Shown here: positions 6,358 to 7,511 of the stretch, piece after piece
How positions within the stretch are numbered: position 1 is the stretch's first letter
How the letters are laid out: every line of letters starts with the position of its first letter
DNA from: Bacillota bacterium
Lineage (GTDB): Bacteria; Bacillota; Clostridia; Oscillospirales; Oscillospiraceae
DNA length: 7,511 nucleotides
NCBI GenBank assembly: GCA_009781925.1
Contig: WQUU01000054.1
Span: 1 to 7,511 of the forward strand
Reading direction: 5' to 3'
The notes under the pieces: generated by a model
The model's database searches: none
The model's input: the letters and a program-made list of their open reading frames with translations, nothing else
What the model was told of the DNA's origin: nothing
Position numbers and translations under genes: made by a program

Positions 6358-6427
6358 GCGATTAAGAAAATTTACCAAGTTTATATGATATTTAATAATT
6401 TGGCATAGATTTTACAGGAGTGAGCTT

Positions 6428-7511
6428 ATGAAACATACACAGGAGAAGCTGGAAGACATCTGCCAAGCGCTGCGAACCGACCCAAGCAGAGGCCTGAATG
6501 ACGCGCAGGTTCGTGAGCGCCAGAGCGAAGTGGGCCTCAATAAATTTGACGAGGCAAAGAAGGAGTCCATCCTTCAAAAAGTCCTCCGCCATTCCAAAGA
6601 CCTGACCACGATTATCCTGATGGCGGCGGTCGTCATTTCTCTGATTGTGGCGATCTCGGGGACAGGCGACAAGGGGCCCGTGGATGCGGCGATCATCTTC
6701 CTGATCGTCGTGATCAACGTCTTCCTGGCCGTCCGCCAGGAGATGGGCGCGGAAAAGGCCTTGGACGCCCTCAAAAACATGCACGCGCATATGACCGTTG
6801 TGCTCAGGGGTGGGGTCAAGCAGACCGTTGACGCGGTCGACCTGGTGCCCGGCGATATTCTGGTACTGGAGGCCGGAGACCGGATCCCCGCGGACGCCCG
6901 CATTCTCGAGAGTGTCAACCTGGAGGTGGAGGAGTCCGCGCTGACGGGGGAGAGCGTCCCGGCGGAGAAGGATGCCAACGCCGCCGTCCCCGAAAACGCC
7001 ACCTTGGGCGACCAGACCAACATGCTGTTCTCCGAGTGCCTGATCGTGAACGGCCGGGCAAAGGCGGTCGTGGTCGAGACCGGCATGAACACCGAGATCG
7101 GGAAAATTGCCGGGATGCTGAACAGCTCCAAACGGCAGAAGACCCCCCTGCAAAAGCGGCTGGACGGCCTGGGCAAGGCGCTCACGATCATCGCGCTGAT
7201 CTCGGCGGTCATCCTCTTTGCGGTGGAGCTTCTGATCTACGCGCAGCAATTTTCGAGCGTGCTCATGAACGCCGTGGCTCTGGCCGTGGCGGTCGTGCCG
7301 GAGATGCTCCCCGTCACCGCCACCGTTACTCTGGCCTACGGCGTATTGAATATGGCGAAGCAAAACGCCATTATCCGCAAAATACCGGCGGTTGAGACCT
7401 TGGGCAGCGCGACGGTCATCTGCTCGGACAAGACGGGCACGCTCACCATGAACCGGATGACCATTCAGCGGCTCTGGGCCGCCGGTCACGCGCCGGTGAA
7501 GGCCGAAGAGG
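6428..7511 (+). CDS. P-type cation-transporting ATPase, P2-like, 3' end missing
   Basis: Membrane pump that moves a cation using ATP through a phospho-aspartate intermediate; closest in layout to bacterial calcium (P2A) ATPases. The ATG has AGGAG (6416-6420) 7 nt upstream. The 361 codons present cover an N-terminal cation-ATPase domain (about 5-55, with RGLNDAQVRERQSEVGLNK), M1 at about 59-77, M2 at about 85-102, the actuator domain with TGES at 173-176, M3 at about 248-268, M4 at about 278-303 with PEMLP at 291-295, and the phosphorylation site SDKTGT with D334. The nucleotide-binding domain and M5-M10 lie beyond the window. The M4 motif PEMLP is unusual for P2A pumps (normally PEGLP) and matches the MgtA magnesium-pump form, so Ca2+ specificity should not be assumed. 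A weak-to-fair promoter precedes it; the next gene is not visible. Confidence 0.93.
   Translation, partial: MKHTQEKLEDICQALRTDPSRGLNDAQVRERQSEVGLNKFDEAKKESILQKVLRHSKDLTTIILMAAVVISLIVAISGTGDKGPVDAAIIFLIVVINVFLAVRQEMGAEKALDALKNMHAHMTVVLRGGVKQTVDAVDLVPGDILVLEAGDRIPADARILESVNLEVEESALTGESVPAEKDANAAVPENATLGDQTNMLFSECLIVNGRAKAVVVETGMNTEIGKIAGMLNSSKRQKTPLQKRLDGLGKALTIIALISAVILFAVELLIYAQQFSSVLMNAVALAVAVVPEMLPVTATVTLAYGVLNMAKQNAIIRKIPAVETLGSATVICSDKTGTLTMNRMTIQRLWAAGHAPVKAEE

Noticed and set aside
4838..6427. Search for mobile-element ends around the nuclease/RHH cassette
   Set aside because: No transposase, integrase, tRNA attachment site, matching terminal inverted repeats or target duplications were seen by eye, so the mobile origin stays an inference from composition and context only.
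6392..7489. 365-codon open frame on the minus strand opposite the P-type ATPase
   Set aside because: It is antisense to an unmistakable ATPase, has a low-complexity Arg/Asp/His/Gly-rich translation, and is explained by GC-rich codon bias leaving the opposite frame open. The same holds for the minus-strand frame at 6574-7212.

Overview
The window reads as a stretch of chromosome from a GC-rich, low-oxygen Firmicute, most likely a clostridial or Oscillospirales-type bacterium. The basis is the strong GGAGG-type ribosome binding sites, the vegetative (sigma-A type) promoters, the small Firmicute-type orphan protein and the FtsX-type ABC exporter. The organism is inferred from gene style only; there is no rRNA or other marker gene. 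Both ends of the window cut through genes.

Layout from left to right. (1) 1-728: the 3' part of a TauE/SafE (TSUP) anion-transporter gene. (2) 725-916, minus strand: a 63-residue conserved-looking orphan protein whose stop codon overlaps the transporter's stop. Its ribosome binding site lies in one arm of a 12-bp inverted repeat whose other arm is a perfect anti-Shine-Dalgarno sequence. (3) 1016-4837: a two-gene ABC exporter operon with a strong promoter, made of a 1025-residue permease with two FtsX modules and a LolD/MacB-like ATPase. (4) 4892-6039: a PD-(D/E)XK nuclease of the YhcG/DUF1016 family with its own extended -10 promoter. (5) 6103-6300: a 65-residue ribbon-helix-helix protein whose SD and start codon sit inside a perfect 8-bp inverted repeat, followed by a clear intrinsic terminator. 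(6) 6428-7511: the first 361 codons of a P2-like cation-pumping P-type ATPase.

The outer genes (TSUP carrier, ABC exporter, P-type ATPase) are ordinary membrane transport functions with GC-rich coding sequence. The nuclease and ribbon-helix-helix genes between them are more AT-rich and look like an acquired accessory cassette, though no mobile-element ends were found. The most original signals are the two translation-start structures (922-953 and 6084-6105) and the pairing of a YhcG-like nuclease with a small DNA-binding protein that has an operator-like palindrome on its own start. None of these is proof of a new system; each is a specific, testable hypothesis.
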